Assembly: GCA_020161655.1 (NCBI GenBank)
Contig: JAIUPC010000024.1
Location: 124,001 to 188,000 of the forward strand
Source: Pseudomonadota bacterium
Lineage (GTDB): Bacteria > Pseudomonadota > Alphaproteobacteria > Rhodobacterales > Rhodobacteraceae
Reading direction: 5' to 3'
DNA length: 64,000 nt
The notes below the pieces were generated by a model, which ran no database searches, was not told the origin of the DNA, and saw only the letters and a program-made list of their open reading frames with translations. Made by a program: the position numbers and the translations under genes. This document shows positions 1 through 8,833 of this stretch, piece after piece; position 1 is the first letter of the stretch, and the number at the start of each line of letters is the position of its first letter.

Positions 1-1
1 G

Positions 2-892
2 TTCACGGGAACCGGGCTTCATTCGGGCCTCCGGGCGCGGATGACGATCAATCCGGCTTCGGCCGAATATGGTATCTGGTTCCGCCGCACCGATGTGATC
101 GGCAAGGACCCCCTGGTGCCGGCGCGCTGGGACGCGGTCCCGAATGCCCGGCTCTGCACCGTGATCGAGAATGCCGCCGGCGTTCAGGTCTCCACCATCG
201 AGCATGTCATGGCGGCGCTTGCCGGCTGCGGCATCCACAATGCGCTGATCGAGATCGACGGGCCGGAAGTGCCGATCCTTGATGGCTCCGCCGCGCCCTT
301 CGCCGCCGGCATCATGGCCCGCGGTATCCGCGTCTTCGACGCGCCGCTGCGCTGCTACGAAGTGCTGAAGCCGGTCGAGGTGCGCGAGGGCGAGGCCTTT
401 GCCCGTCTGGAACCGGCCGAGACGCTGGAGATCGACTTCGCCATCGACTTCACCGATGCCGCCATCGGCCACCAGCGCAAGCATCTGGTGATGGCGAACG
501 GCACCTTCCTGCGCGAGCTTTCCGACAGCCGCACCTTCTGCCGTCAGGCGGATGTTGATTTCATGCGCGACAATGGCCTTGCCCTTGGCGGCAGCTACGA
601 CAATGCCGTTGTCGTCGATGGCGACCGCGTGCTGAGCCCCGGCGGTTTCCGTCACCGTGACGAGCCGGTGCGCCACAAGATGCTCGACGCGCTTGGCGAC
701 CTCGCGCTCGCCGGGGCGCCGCTTCTGGGCCGCTATACCGGCAACCGCGCCGGCCATGCGATGACCAATAAGCTTCTGCGTGCCTTCTTCGCCATGCCGG
801 GGGCCTACCGGCTGGTCGAATGCGACGCCGCGCGACGCCGGCTGTTGCCCGGAAGCAGCATCAGCAAGGCTGACGTCCCGGCTGTCGCCTGA
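2..892 (+). CDS. lpxC: UDP-3-O-acyl-N-acetylglucosamine deacetylase LpxC (5' end cut by window edge)
   Basis: LpxC is the zinc-dependent deacetylase that commits UDP-3-O-acyl-GlcNAc to lipid A synthesis in the cytoplasm. The frame is already open at base 2, where it reads FTGTGLHSG, the conserved N-terminal stretch of LpxC. The true start therefore lies left of the window, and the ATG at 41 is internal. Counting from that ATG, the zinc ligands appear as H55 (TIEHVMAAL) and the H212/D216 pair (HKMLDALGD). The likely catalytic histidine is H239 (GHAMTNK). The length fits a family of about 300 residues with only the first dozen or so missing. It lies just upstream of bamD and recN, the order usual in Rhodobacterales. 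Confidence 0.97.
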   Translation, partial: FTGTGLHSGLRARMTINPASAEYGIWFRRTDVIGKDPLVPARWDAVPNARLCTVIENAAGVQVSTIEHVMAALAGCGIHNALIEIDGPEVPILDGSAAPFAAGIMARGIRVFDAPLRCYEVLKPVEVREGEAFARLEPAETLEIDFAIDFTDAAIGHQRKHLVMANGTFLRELSDSRTFCRQADVDFMRDNGLALGGSYDNAVVVDGDRVLSPGGFRHRDEPVRHKMLDALGDLALAGAPLLGRYTGNRAGHAMTNKLLRAFFAMPGAYRLVECDAARRRLLPGSSISKADVPAVA

Positions 893-1030
893 CTTCCCGA
901 ACGCAAGATTGCCGTTTTGCGCAGCCGATTTTTCTGTGCTAGGACGTGGCGAACCGCTCCGCGACGCAGGCCCATCGAGGCCATTGCGGGGAAGCGGATG
1001 ACTGAAGGCAGAGACGGGGGCGGGCAAGGA

Positions 1031-1876
1031 ATGGTGCGGGCGAAAGAAGCGGCAAAACTTGTCGGCGCCCTGGTGCTGGTTGCGTCTCTGACGGCCTGCG
1101 GCGGGGGTGCCCAGAACAAGGGACCCGACCTTGAGAAGATGGATGCCGAGCAGATCTACAAGCTTGGCGAGTTCGAGCTTGCGAACAACCGCAAGAGCGA
1201 CAGTGCCATCAAGTATTTCGCCGAGGTCGAACGGCTTTACCCCTATTCGGAATGGGCCAAGCGCGCGCTCATCATGCAGGCCTTCAGCTATCATCAGGGC
1301 CGCAAGTACGAGGAAAGCCGCTCGGCAGCGCAGCGCTACATCGACACCTATCCCGCCGACGAGGACGCGGCCTATGCCAAGTACCTTCTCGCGCTCAGCT
1401 ATTACGACCAGATCGACGATGTCGGCCGCGATCAGGGTCTGACCTTCCAGGCGCTGCAGGCCTTGCGCGCGGTGATCGAGGAATATCCCGACAGCGAATA
1501 TGCCCAGTCGGCGATCCTGAAGTTCGACCTCGCCTTCGACCATCTCGCGGCGAAGGAAATGGAGATCGGCCGCTACTACCTGAAGCGCCAGCACTATGCC
1601 GCCGCCATCAACCGCTTCCGCGTGGTGGTGGAACAGTACCAGACCACCAGCCACACGCCCGAGGCGCTTTACCGTCTGATCGAAGCCTATCTGTCCCTGG
1701 GCTTCACCGATGAGGCGCAGTCGGCGGGCGCGATCCTGGGCTACAACTTCCAGTCGACGGTCTGGTATCAGGATGCCTACAGGCTGCTGACCCAGAAGGG
1801 GCTGGCGCTGGAAGCCAAGGGCGACGGCTGGCTTGCCACCGTCTATCGCCAGGTCATCAAGGGCGAATGGCTGTGA
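1031..1876 (+). CDS. bamD: outer membrane protein assembly factor BamD (lipoprotein)
   Basis: BamD is the essential TPR-type lipoprotein partner of BamA in the beta-barrel assembly complex, anchored in the inner leaflet of the outer membrane. The ATG at 1031 gives a compact lipoprotein signal peptide with a basic N-region (MVRAKEAAK), a hydrophobic core and the lipobox LTAC. AAGGA lies directly upstream. In-frame ATGs at 917 and 998 only add hydrophilic residues before the signal and are less likely. Downstream come several TPR-like helices, such as EQIYKLGEFELANN and DSAIKYFAEVERLYP, and a C-terminal YRQVIKGEWL. The 281-aa length is typical for alphaproteobacteria. A REP-like palindrome begins 6 nt after the stop. 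Confidence 0.95.
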   Translation: MVRAKEAAKLVGALVLVASLTACGGGAQNKGPDLEKMDAEQIYKLGEFELANNRKSDSAIKYFAEVERLYPYSEWAKRALIMQAFSYHQGRKYEESRSAAQRYIDTYPADEDAAYAKYLLALSYYDQIDDVGRDQGLTFQALQALRAVIEEYPDSEYAQSAILKFDLAFDHLAAKEMEIGRYYLKRQHYAAAINRFRVVVEQYQTTSHTPEALYRLIEAYLSLGFTDEAQSAGAILGYNFQSTVWYQDAYRLLTQKGLALEAKGDGWLATVYRQVIKGEWL

Positions 1877-1882
1877 TCGGGG

Positions 1883-1909
1883 GATGGGCGCATCGCCCAT
1901 CCTACGGGG
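1883..1909 (+). repeat. REP-like palindrome, diverged copy (bamD/recN junction)
   Basis: The inverted repeat GATGGGCG-CAT-CGCCCATC is followed by CTACGGGG. It matches the right arm and tail (CCCATCCTACGGG) of the perfect palindromes at 11100, 11628 and 45817. It lacks the left GTAG and carries a different 3-nt loop. It sits between the bamD stop and the recN GTG, in the same orientation as the two copies that flank the RAYT gene. Confidence 0.8.
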
Positions 1910-1915
1910 TCGGGT

Positions 1916-3559
1916 GTGCTGCGCGCGCTTGAAATCCGCGACATGCTGCTGATCGACCGGCTGGACCTTCGGTTCCAGCCGGGTCTCAATGTGCTGACCG
2001 GAGAGACCGGGGCGGGCAAGTCGATCCTTCTCGATTGCCTCGGCTTCGTCCTTGGCTGGCGGGGGCGGGCGGAATTGGTCCGCGCGGGCGCCCAGCAGGG
2101 CGAGGTGACGGCGGTTTTCGATCTTTCCGGCGATCATCCGGCGCGGGCAGTGCTGGAGGAGGCGGGGCTTGAGGCCGGGGGCGAGTTGATCCTGCGCCGT
2201 GTCAATGCCGCCGATGGCCGTAAGACCGCCTGGGTCAACGACCGGCGCAGTTCGGGCGAGGTGCTGCGCGCCTTGTCGGATGTGCTGGTGGAGCTGCACG
2301 GCCAGCACGACGATCGCGGATTGCTTAACCCGCGTGGTCATCGGCAGTTGCTCGATGCCTTCGCCGGGGCCGATGTGGGTTCTGTGCGGGCGGCATGGGG
2401 CGGCGTTGCGGCGGCGCGGAAGGCCTTGGCCGAGGCCGAGGCGGCGCTCGCGGCGATGCGGGCCGAGGAAGATTACCTGCGCCATGCGGTCGGTGAACTG
2501 GACGCGCTTGACCCGAAGCCCGGCGAGGAGGCGGAGCTTGATGCCCGCCGCCGCCTGATGCAGGGCGCGCTGCGTATCCGCGAGGATGTGGCGCGGGCGT
2601 TTCAGGCTTTGGGGCCGGAGGGCGCGGAGGGCATGATGGGCGATGCCGCGCGCTGGCTCGACGGGGCGGCGGCGAAGGCCGAAGGCGCGCTCGACGAGGC
2701 GATCGGCGCGCTTGGCCGGGCGATCACCGAATTGGGCGAGGCGGCGGAGGGGGTCGAGCGGGCGCTCGATGTGTTGAGTTTTGATCCGCGTGAGTTGGAG
2801 CGGGTCGAGGAACGCCTGTTCGCGATCCGGGGGCTGGCGCGGAAGCATGGCGTTCTGGCCGATGATCTTGGCAGTTTTGCCGAGGGGATGCGGGTGAGGC
2901 TCGCGGCGCTGGATGGCGGGGTGGAGAATATCAAAGGCCTCAGGGCGGCGGTCGCGGCGGCGGAGGCGGGCTATGACCGCGCCGCTTCCGATCTGAGCGC
3001 GCTGCGTTTGGGGGCGGCGGGGCGGCTCGACACGGCCATCGCGGCGGAACTGGCGCCCCTGAAGATGGAGCGGGCGCATTTCGCCACCGTCATAACGCCC
3101 GGCGAGGCGGGGCCGGAGGGGCGTGACAGCGTCGAATTCACCGTCGCCACCAATCCGGGCGCGCCATCGGGGCCCCTGAACCGCATCGCCTCGGGTGGCG
3201 AGCTGTCGCGGTTCCTTCTGGCGCTGAAGGTCTGTCTCGCGCGCGGGCAGGCCGGGCAGACGCTGATCTTTGACGAGATCGACCGCGGCGTTGGCGGGGC
3301 CACGGCGGATGCCGTCGGGCGGCGGCTTGAGCGGCTGGCGGACGGGGCGCAGATCCTCGTCGTGACGCATTCACCGCAGGTCGCGGCCCGCGGCGCGCAT
3401 CACTGGCGGGTGGAAAAGCAGGTCGAGGACGGGATGACGACATCGACTGTTATCGCCTTGGGTGAGGCGGAACGGGTTGATGAGCTGGCGCGGATGCTGG
3501 CGGGCGAGAACGTGACGGATGCGGCGCGCGAGGCGGCGCGGGTGCTGCTGGCCGGGTAG
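1916..3559 (+). CDS. recN: DNA repair protein RecN
   Basis: RecN is an SMC-like ATPase that acts in double-strand break repair. The Walker A motif GETGAGKS is at residues 29-36. A long Ala/Glu-rich coiled-coil middle follows, then the ABC signature SGGELSRFLLALK, Walker B (LIFDEIDRGVGG) and the H-loop region VVTHSPQVAA. The start is a GTG at 1916, just after the REP-like element, giving 547 aa, normal for the family. It is the third gene of the lpxC-bamD-recN string. No LexA box was looked for in detail upstream. Confidence 0.96.
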   Translation: MLRALEIRDMLLIDRLDLRFQPGLNVLTGETGAGKSILLDCLGFVLGWRGRAELVRAGAQQGEVTAVFDLSGDHPARAVLEEAGLEAGGELILRRVNAADGRKTAWVNDRRSSGEVLRALSDVLVELHGQHDDRGLLNPRGHRQLLDAFAGADVGSVRAAWGGVAAARKALAEAEAALAAMRAEEDYLRHAVGELDALDPKPGEEAELDARRRLMQGALRIREDVARAFQALGPEGAEGMMGDAARWLDGAAAKAEGALDEAIGALGRAITELGEAAEGVERALDVLSFDPRELERVEERLFAIRGLARKHGVLADDLGSFAEGMRVRLAALDGGVENIKGLRAAVAAAEAGYDRAASDLSALRLGAAGRLDTAIAAELAPLKMERAHFATVITPGEAGPEGRDSVEFTVATNPGAPSGPLNRIASGGELSRFLLALKVCLARGQAGQTLIFDEIDRGVGGATADAVGRRLERLADGAQILVVTHSPQVAARGAHHWRVEKQVEDGMTTSTVIALGEAERVDELARMLAGENVTDAAREAARVLLAG

Positions 3560-3683
3560 GGCGTCGCCCGACACCAGCCTTGCGCGCCAAGCATGGCGGC
3601 TGCCCCCTTACGGCGGTTGCGCTGCCGTTGTGAGCTGCTTACCCTCCATGGAAGGGAGGCTGAACCAACGGAGTTTGGCCAAT

Positions 3684-3845
3684 ATGACGATCTTTTCCAA
3701 CCTTTTCAGAGTATTCAAAGTGCCGTCCGACGCCGAGCGGGAACGCAGCTATCTGGAAGGCGCGAGCGATCTGCTCGATCTGGAACACCGCCAGCGCGAG
3801 ATCGACCGCGGCCGCCTGCGCGCGCGCGAGCTACCCTACTACTGA
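3684..3845 (+). CDS. DUF3563 family mini-protein
   Basis: This 53-aa protein starts at ATG 3684 and reads MTIFSNLFRVFKVPSDAER, followed by a YLEGASDLLDLEHRQREIDRG segment. The pattern of a short amphipathic N-terminus and a charged YLxxAxDLxDLExRxRxID core is typical of DUF3563, a family of unknown function found mainly in proteobacteria. An in-frame extension to 3519 runs back into recN and has no ribosome-binding site, so I rejected it. CGGAG lies about 9 nt before the chosen ATG. It stands alone between recN and a convergent minus-strand pair. No function can be stated. Confidence 0.75.
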   Translation: MTIFSNLFRVFKVPSDAERERSYLEGASDLLDLEHRQREIDRGRLRARELPYY

Positions 3846-3853
3846 TCGGCATC

Positions 3854-4243
3854 TCAAGCCTCGGCGGTGAACTGCGCCGCCGCGACGGACCAGCCGCCCG
3901 GCCCTTCGACCAGCACCGCCGACAGGATCGCGCCGACGCGGCCCGCATCGCTGCCATCGGGGTTGAGGATGCCGGAGAGGACGAAGCGCTGCATCACTTG
4001 CGCCACACCGGGTGCGAGATCGCGGAGCTTGGCCTTGCCGGTCACGAGCTTGGCGCGCTGGAAGGCGCCCGCAAGTTCGCTCGCGAAGGTCTCGGCAATC
4101 TCTTTCCGGCCCTCGGCCCAATGGCCGGTCAGGGACAGAAGATCGGCATCCGCGGCGAAAAGGGCGGCGATCCTTTCGGCATCGCGCACCGCCCAGGCGG
4201 CGGCGAAGGCGCGGGGCAGGTGCTCAGGCGCGGCGACGGTCAT
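3854..4243 (-). CDS. SgcJ/EcaC-type NTF2-like protein
   Basis: This 129-aa single-domain protein has the NTF2-like (SnoaL/DUF4440) pattern: an N-terminal helix (FAAAWAVRDAERIAALFAADADLL), a central strand-loop (GHWAEGRKEI) and C-terminal strands ending near GGWSVAAAQFT. This is closest to the SgcJ/EcaC group, whose members are annotated as oxidoreductases or detoxifying proteins without firm biochemistry. Its ATG overlaps the stop of the upstream FAD-linked dehydrogenase (ATGA at 4240-4243), so the two are probably translationally coupled. A role related to the same small-molecule substrate is inference only. Confidence 0.75.
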   Translation of the reverse strand: MTVAAPEHLPRAFAAAWAVRDAERIAALFAADADLLSLTGHWAEGRKEIAETFASELAGAFQRAKLVTGKAKLRDLAPGVAQVMQRFVLSGILNPDGSDAGRVGAILSAVLVEGPGGWSVAAAQFTAEA

Positions 4244-5631
4244 TGCGACACCTCCGTCATGTTCTCGGGCACCACCTTGCCGGGGTTGAGAATGCCGTCG
4301 GGGTCGAGCGCGCGCTTGATCCGCGCCATCACCTCCCAAGCCTGCCCGTGTTCCATCGCCATCAGATCCTTCTTGCCCATTCCGACCCCATGTTCGCCCG
4401 TCATTGTTCCGCCGAGCCGGATGGCCCGTTCCGCCATGCGGCGGGCGAGCGCCTTGGCGGTTCTGAGTTCTGCCTGATTGTCCCGCTCGATCAGCAGGAT
4501 CGCGTGGAAATTGCCGTCGCCGACATGGCCGAGGATCGGGCCGGGGAGCCCCGAGGCCGCGATGTCGGCGCGGGTTTCGCGGACCGCTTCCGCCAGACGC
4601 GAGATCGGCACGCAAAGGTCGGTGACAAGGCCCATGGCGCCGGGGCGCGAGGCGATGGAGGCGGGATAGGCGCCGTGCCGCATCCGCCAGAGACGGTTCC
4701 GCGCTTCGGGCGTCGTGGCCCATTTGAAATCCGCGCCGCCCATTTCGGCCACGACCTCGCCAAAGCGCCGGACATCCTCGGCGGCGGAGGTTTCCGAGCC
4801 GTGGAACTCCACCATCAGATGCGGCTTTTCGGGCATCGTGGTGCCGTTCGCCGCGTTGAAGATCGACGCGACTGCCTCATCGACGAATTCGATGCGGGCC
4901 ATCGGAATGCCCATCTGGATCGTGGCGATGACGGTATCGACGGCGGCGGCGAAATCATCGAAGGCACAGACGGCGGCTGTGACGGCCTCGGGCTGGCCAT
5001 GCAGCTTCAGCGTCAGTTCGGTGATGATGCCAAGCGTGCCTTCGGAGCCGGTGAAAAGCCCGGTGAGGTCATAGCCGGCGGAGGATTTCCGCGCCCCCGA
5101 TCCGGTGCGGATGACGCTTCCATCGGCGAGGACCACCTCAAGCGCCATCACATTGTCGCGCATGGTGCCGTAGCGGACGGCGGTGGTGCCGGAGGCGCGG
5201 GTGGCGGCCATGCCGCCGAGTGAGGCATTGGCGCCGGGGTCGATGGGGAACATGAGGCCGGTGGCGCGGAGGTCGGTGTTCAGCGCCTCGCGCGTCACAC
5301 CCGGCTGGACCACGGCCTGCATGTCCTCGGCCCGGACCGCGAGGACGCGGTTCATGCGCATGAGGTCAAGCGTGATGCCGCCCCGGACCGCCAGCGCATG
5401 GCCTTCGAGCGAGGTGCCGGTGCCCCAGGCCGTCACCGGGCAATGGTGGCGGGCGCAGGTGGCGACGATGCGCGATACCTCTTCCGTCGTCTCCGGATAG
5501 GCGACGGCGTCGGGCAGGGTCGCGGGAAACCACGCCTCGCTCTGGCCATGCGCGGCAAGGTCGGCGCCTGCAAGGATCAGCCGGTCGCCGAGAATGGTCT
5601 GGAGTTCGGCAAGGGCCGCGTCATGGGCCAT
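4240..5631 (-). CDS. FAD-linked D-2-hydroxyacid dehydrogenase (D-lactate/glycolate oxidase GlcD-like)
   Basis: This 463-aa flavoprotein belongs to the vanillyl-alcohol-oxidase/GlcD fold. The N-terminal FAD-binding domain contains AYPETTEEVSRIV, WGTGTSLEGHA, NASLGGMAATRASGT and LFTGSEGTLGIITELTLK. The C-terminal oxidase domain has GHVGDGNFHAILL, GEHGVGMGKKDLM and ALDPDGILNPGKV, the hallmark end of D-lactate dehydrogenase (cytochrome) and glycolate oxidase subunit D proteins. It probably oxidises a D-2-hydroxyacid and passes electrons to the respiratory chain, but the substrate cannot be read from sequence. No glcE or glcF neighbour is present, which favours a stand-alone D-lactate dehydrogenase. 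A good ribosome-binding site (GGAGGATT) precedes the ATG. Confidence 0.88.
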   Translation of the reverse strand: MAHDAALAELQTILGDRLILAGADLAAHGQSEAWFPATLPDAVAYPETTEEVSRIVATCARHHCPVTAWGTGTSLEGHALAVRGGITLDLMRMNRVLAVRAEDMQAVVQPGVTREALNTDLRATGLMFPIDPGANASLGGMAATRASGTTAVRYGTMRDNVMALEVVLADGSVIRTGSGARKSSAGYDLTGLFTGSEGTLGIITELTLKLHGQPEAVTAAVCAFDDFAAAVDTVIATIQMGIPMARIEFVDEAVASIFNAANGTTMPEKPHLMVEFHGSETSAAEDVRRFGEVVAEMGGADFKWATTPEARNRLWRMRHGAYPASIASRPGAMGLVTDLCVPISRLAEAVRETRADIAASGLPGPILGHVGDGNFHAILLIERDNQAELRTAKALARRMAERAIRLGGTMTGEHGVGMGKKDLMAMEHGQAWEVMARIKRALDPDGILNPGKVVPENMTEVSQ

Positions 5632-5720
5632 GGAATCCTCCGGGCGGCTGGCGCGGCGACCCTAGGCGAAGCGGGCCATGGGCGAAAGGCCGGGGCGGCG
5701 TCCCCCGCGGAAATCTGCCG

Positions 5721-6062
5721 TCAGATGCGTTCGACCGTCGCCTTGTCCGGGTAGAAGGCGAGATGCCCGGCGATGGCCTGCGCTGCCGGGATCGGCGCCG
5801 GATAGCTCCATGCCGCGTCATGGATCGGGCCGCTTTTCGCGGCGACGGTGAAGTATTCCGCCGCGCCCTTGTAGGGGCAGGTGGAGGTGCGCGCGCTCTG
5901 GTCGAGAAGCGCCATCGCGATGTCCTCGCGCGGGAAGTAGATCACCGGGGGATAGCTGCCTTCGGTCAGTTCAAGGGCGCGGGTGGTTTCGCCGATGATG
6001 GCGCCGCCGGCGCGGACAGTCCAGGTGCCCTCGGCGGGGCGGATGCGGATGTGGTCGGCCAT
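5721..6062 (-). CDS. DUF427 domain protein
   Basis: This 113-aa protein matches DUF427: an N-terminal strand pair (GTWTVRAGGAIIGETTRAL), the motif PPVIYFPREDIAM, then TCPYKGAAEYF and a C-terminal AFYPDKATVE. The family is a small beta-barrel of unknown function that is very common in actinobacteria and Rhodobacteraceae. The start is the ATG at 6062, which gives a near-minimal single domain. A longer in-frame ORF upstream overlaps pepP and is not supported. The gene lies 31 nt downstream of pepP on the same strand and may be co-transcribed. Confidence 0.88.
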   Translation of the reverse strand: MADHIRIRPAEGTWTVRAGGAIIGETTRALELTEGSYPPVIYFPREDIAMALLDQSARTSTCPYKGAAEYFTVAAKSGPIHDAAWSYPAPIPAAQAIAGHLAFYPDKATVERI

Positions 6063-6093
6063 GGCGTTTCCTTTCGGGGGAGGCGGTTTCGGA

Positions 6094-7902
6094 TCAGAGG
6101 GGTGCCGTCGCGGCGGCAAGCCAGGCGCGGGTGGCCCCTGAGACGCGCGGGGCGATGAGGTCGAAGACCCAGGCGTGGTAGCCGTCAAGCCAGGCGCGTT
6201 CGTCCGGGGAAAGTGCGGCGGCGTCGATCAGGTTGCGGTCGATCGGCACCCAGGTCAGCGTCTCGAAACCGAGCATCTTGCGGTGGGCGTCACCGCCCGG
6301 CACCGCAGGCGCTTCCTGCACCAGAACGAGGTTCTCGATGCGGATACCGAAGGCGCCCTCGCGGTAGTAACCCGGCTCGTTCGACAGGATCATGCCGGGT
6401 TCAAGCGGCACGTCGGAGGTTCGGCTGATCCGCTGCGGGCCTTCGTGGACGGAAAGATAGCAGCCGACGCCGTGGCCGGTGCCGTGGTCGTAATCCTGCC
6501 CGGCGAGCCACAGGGGATAGCGCGCGACGGAATCAAGATGGCCGCCGGTGACGCCCTTGGGCCAGCGGAGCCGCGACACCGCGATCATGCCTTGCAAGAC
6601 GCGGGTGAAGGCGGCCTTCGCCTCGGGCTCAACAGGCCCGACCGAGACGGTGCGGGTGATGTCGGTGGTGCCGTCCTGATACTGGCCACCGGAATCGATG
6701 ACGACGATTTCGCCGGAGTGGACCGGGCGGTTGGTCTCGCGCGAGACGCGGTAATGGATCACCGCGCCATGCGGGCCGGCGCCGCAGATCGTCTCGAAGC
6801 TGATCTCCTTCAGCGCATTGGTCGCGCGGCGGAAACCTTCCAGCTTTTCGACCACGTCGATTTCCGTCAGCCCGCCCTTCGGCGCCTCGGCATCGAACCA
6901 GGCGAGGAATTCGACCATCGCGGCGGCGTCCCTCAGATGCGCGGTGCGCATCCCTTCGATCTCGGCCGGGTTCTTGCGCGCTTTTGGCAAAAGGCAGGGA
7001 TCGGGGCCGGCGGCGGTGGCGATCCCGGCCTCGGTCAACTCACGCGTGATCTCGATCGGCGCCGTCGCCGGATCGACCCTGACCGGGCCGTGCAGGGTGC
7101 GGAGCGCGGGCGCGAAGGCCGAGGGCGGGCGGATCGTCACATCGGGCCCAAGATGGGCGCGGACCTCCTCCGACAGCTTCTCGGGCGCGATGAAAAGCGT
7201 GACGCGACCGGTGTCGTGCAGGATCGCGAAGGCCTGCACCACCGGGTTCCGCTCGATGTCTGACCCGCGGATGTTGAGGAGCCAGGAGATGGAATCGGGC
7301 AGGGTCAGGATCGTCGCCGTCTGCCCGGCGGAGCGAAGTTCGTCGGCCAGACGGGCGCATTTGCTGGCGGCGGTTTCGCCGGCGAATTCAAGCGGCTGGA
7401 TGCTGACCGGCCCGGCGGGCGCGGCGGGACGGTCGGGCCAGATCCGGTCGACGGGGTTTTCGGAAGGCGCAAGCGTGATGCCCGTGTCCCGAAGGGCGGC
7501 CTCAAGATCGCCGATTTCCTTCGCGGTATGGAGCCAGGGATCGAAGCCGACACGGCCGCCGCCGGGAAGCTGCGCCTTCAGCCAGTCGGCGGGCTTCGTC
7601 TCGGGCCAATGGACAGGGGTGAAGGCGGCAAGGTCAACCTGATCCTTCACCTGCGTCCGGTAGCGCCCGTCGATGAAGACGCCGGCGATGGTGGGCAGGA
7701 CCATGGCGAAACCGGCCGAGCCGGTGAACCCCGTCAGCCAAGCGAGGCGCTGGTCGGCGGGGGCGACATATTCGCCCTGATGCGCATCGGCGCGGGGCAC
7801 GATGAAGCCGTCGAGACCGGCCTTGGCCAGTTCGGCCCGAAGTGCGGCGAGGCGCGGCGGCCCCTGGTCGGGGCGGGTCTCGGTTTCAAAGGTCTGGAAC
7901 AT
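6094..7902 (-). CDS. pepP: aminopeptidase P family protein (Xaa-Pro aminopeptidase)
   Basis: This 602-aa M24-family metallopeptidase predicted to release an N-terminal residue next to proline. Two creatinase-like N-terminal domains occupy roughly residues 1-310. The pita-bread catalytic domain follows with all five metal ligands visible in context: VIDSGGQYQDGTTDITRT (two Asp), GTGHGVGCYLSVHEGP (His), LSNEPGYY (Glu) and FGIRIENLV (Glu). The length matches the long three-domain form (about 600 aa) seen in Rhodobacteraceae and eukaryotes rather than the 440-aa E. coli PepP. The N-terminus MFQTFETETRPDQGPPRL is well placed, with no better start further in. Confidence 0.95.
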   Translation of the reverse strand: MFQTFETETRPDQGPPRLAALRAELAKAGLDGFIVPRADAHQGEYVAPADQRLAWLTGFTGSAGFAMVLPTIAGVFIDGRYRTQVKDQVDLAAFTPVHWPETKPADWLKAQLPGGGRVGFDPWLHTAKEIGDLEAALRDTGITLAPSENPVDRIWPDRPAAPAGPVSIQPLEFAGETAASKCARLADELRSAGQTATILTLPDSISWLLNIRGSDIERNPVVQAFAILHDTGRVTLFIAPEKLSEEVRAHLGPDVTIRPPSAFAPALRTLHGPVRVDPATAPIEITRELTEAGIATAAGPDPCLLPKARKNPAEIEGMRTAHLRDAAAMVEFLAWFDAEAPKGGLTEIDVVEKLEGFRRATNALKEISFETICGAGPHGAVIHYRVSRETNRPVHSGEIVVIDSGGQYQDGTTDITRTVSVGPVEPEAKAAFTRVLQGMIAVSRLRWPKGVTGGHLDSVARYPLWLAGQDYDHGTGHGVGCYLSVHEGPQRISRTSDVPLEPGMILSNEPGYYREGAFGIRIENLVLVQEAPAVPGGDAHRKMLGFETLTWVPIDRNLIDAAALSPDERAWLDGYHAWVFDLIAPRVSGATRAWLAAATAPL

Positions 7903-7998
7903 CTCGCCCCCGGTTCAGAGGCCCTGACGGGCCATGGCTCGGGCGAACCTAGCCTGCGGGCCGGACCTGTCCAAGCCGAAAGCGACCCATGCTGCCGG

Positions 7999-8797
7999 TC
8001 ACGGTGCCCGCGTCACCGTATCGTAGCGGATGCCGTAGCGCGTGCCGGGGCCGGATACGATGAGCCGGTCGCCGGGCGAGAGCGTCTCCCACAGATCGGC
8101 GGGGATGTTGCAGATCGTCGCCGGGGTACCGATCCCTCCGGTGATGGTGACGCTGGCTGTGTAGTCGCAGGCCCGTCTGCGGGTGGCATGGCCGCGCTCC
8201 GCCACCGTCACCTCGATTGAGGCCGGCGTCGTCGGAGCGCGGCCAAGCCATTGCCGCACCGACAAGCGCTCCACCAAGCGTCTTTTGCATGAGGCGTCTG
8301 GTCCTGCCGCCTCCGCGCTGGCCGCACTCCAGCCAGCCGATGATCGCACCGTAGATCGCGAATCCGGTGACGAGCGTAGCGTGCCATGTCGAAAGATAAG
8401 CCTGATACCCGGCCGAGGGCAGCCAGAGGGGATGCGAAAGGCCGAAAATGCCAAGGAATACCGCAACCACCCCGGGAATGGCGAGCAGTTTCGTCCATGG
8501 GCCGGGCTTCGCTGCCGGCGGGGACAGATCCGGTCCTCGCTGGATGCCATCCTCCCGCGAGGGCCAGTTGGCCGCCTCGGCGGCTGCCGAGGGCCAGCGG
8601 CCAGCATCCCTGCCGGGCTCGGCGGCGACGTCATGGCGCGCGAAGGCGGCTCCGGGAATGAGGAAGGCGTAGAAGTAAAGCAGCAGCCAGATCAGCGCGA
8701 ACACAAGGATCAGAGCCGGCGGGATGTAGGCGCGGAGCACGCTGATCGGCAGATGCAGAAGCAGTATCCAGACAAGAAGCGTGAGAAGACCGGTCAC
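7999..8797 (-). pseudogene. membrane protein gene interrupted by a frameshift
   Basis: Two overlapping frames together make one plausible protein. From GTG 8797 the first frame encodes four hydrophobic segments: LLTLLVWILLLHLPISV, a following ALILVFALIWLLLYFYAFL, AIPGVVAVFLGIFGL, and ATLVTGFAIYGAIIGWL with GGALVGAAMAW. After about 8245 that frame turns into Arg/His-rich junk. The frame shifted by one base instead reads PTTPASIEVTVAERGH and then NIPADLWETLSPGDRLIV to a stop at 7999. The switch lies near GGCTTGGCCGCGC (plus-strand about 8240-8256). I cannot tell a real mutation from an assembly error. The family is not recognised. The gene follows a small membrane gene on the same strand. Confidence 0.55.
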
Positions 8798-8833
8798 AAC
8801 AAAGCCGATGTCGCAGACCAGCCGGCTCAGCCC

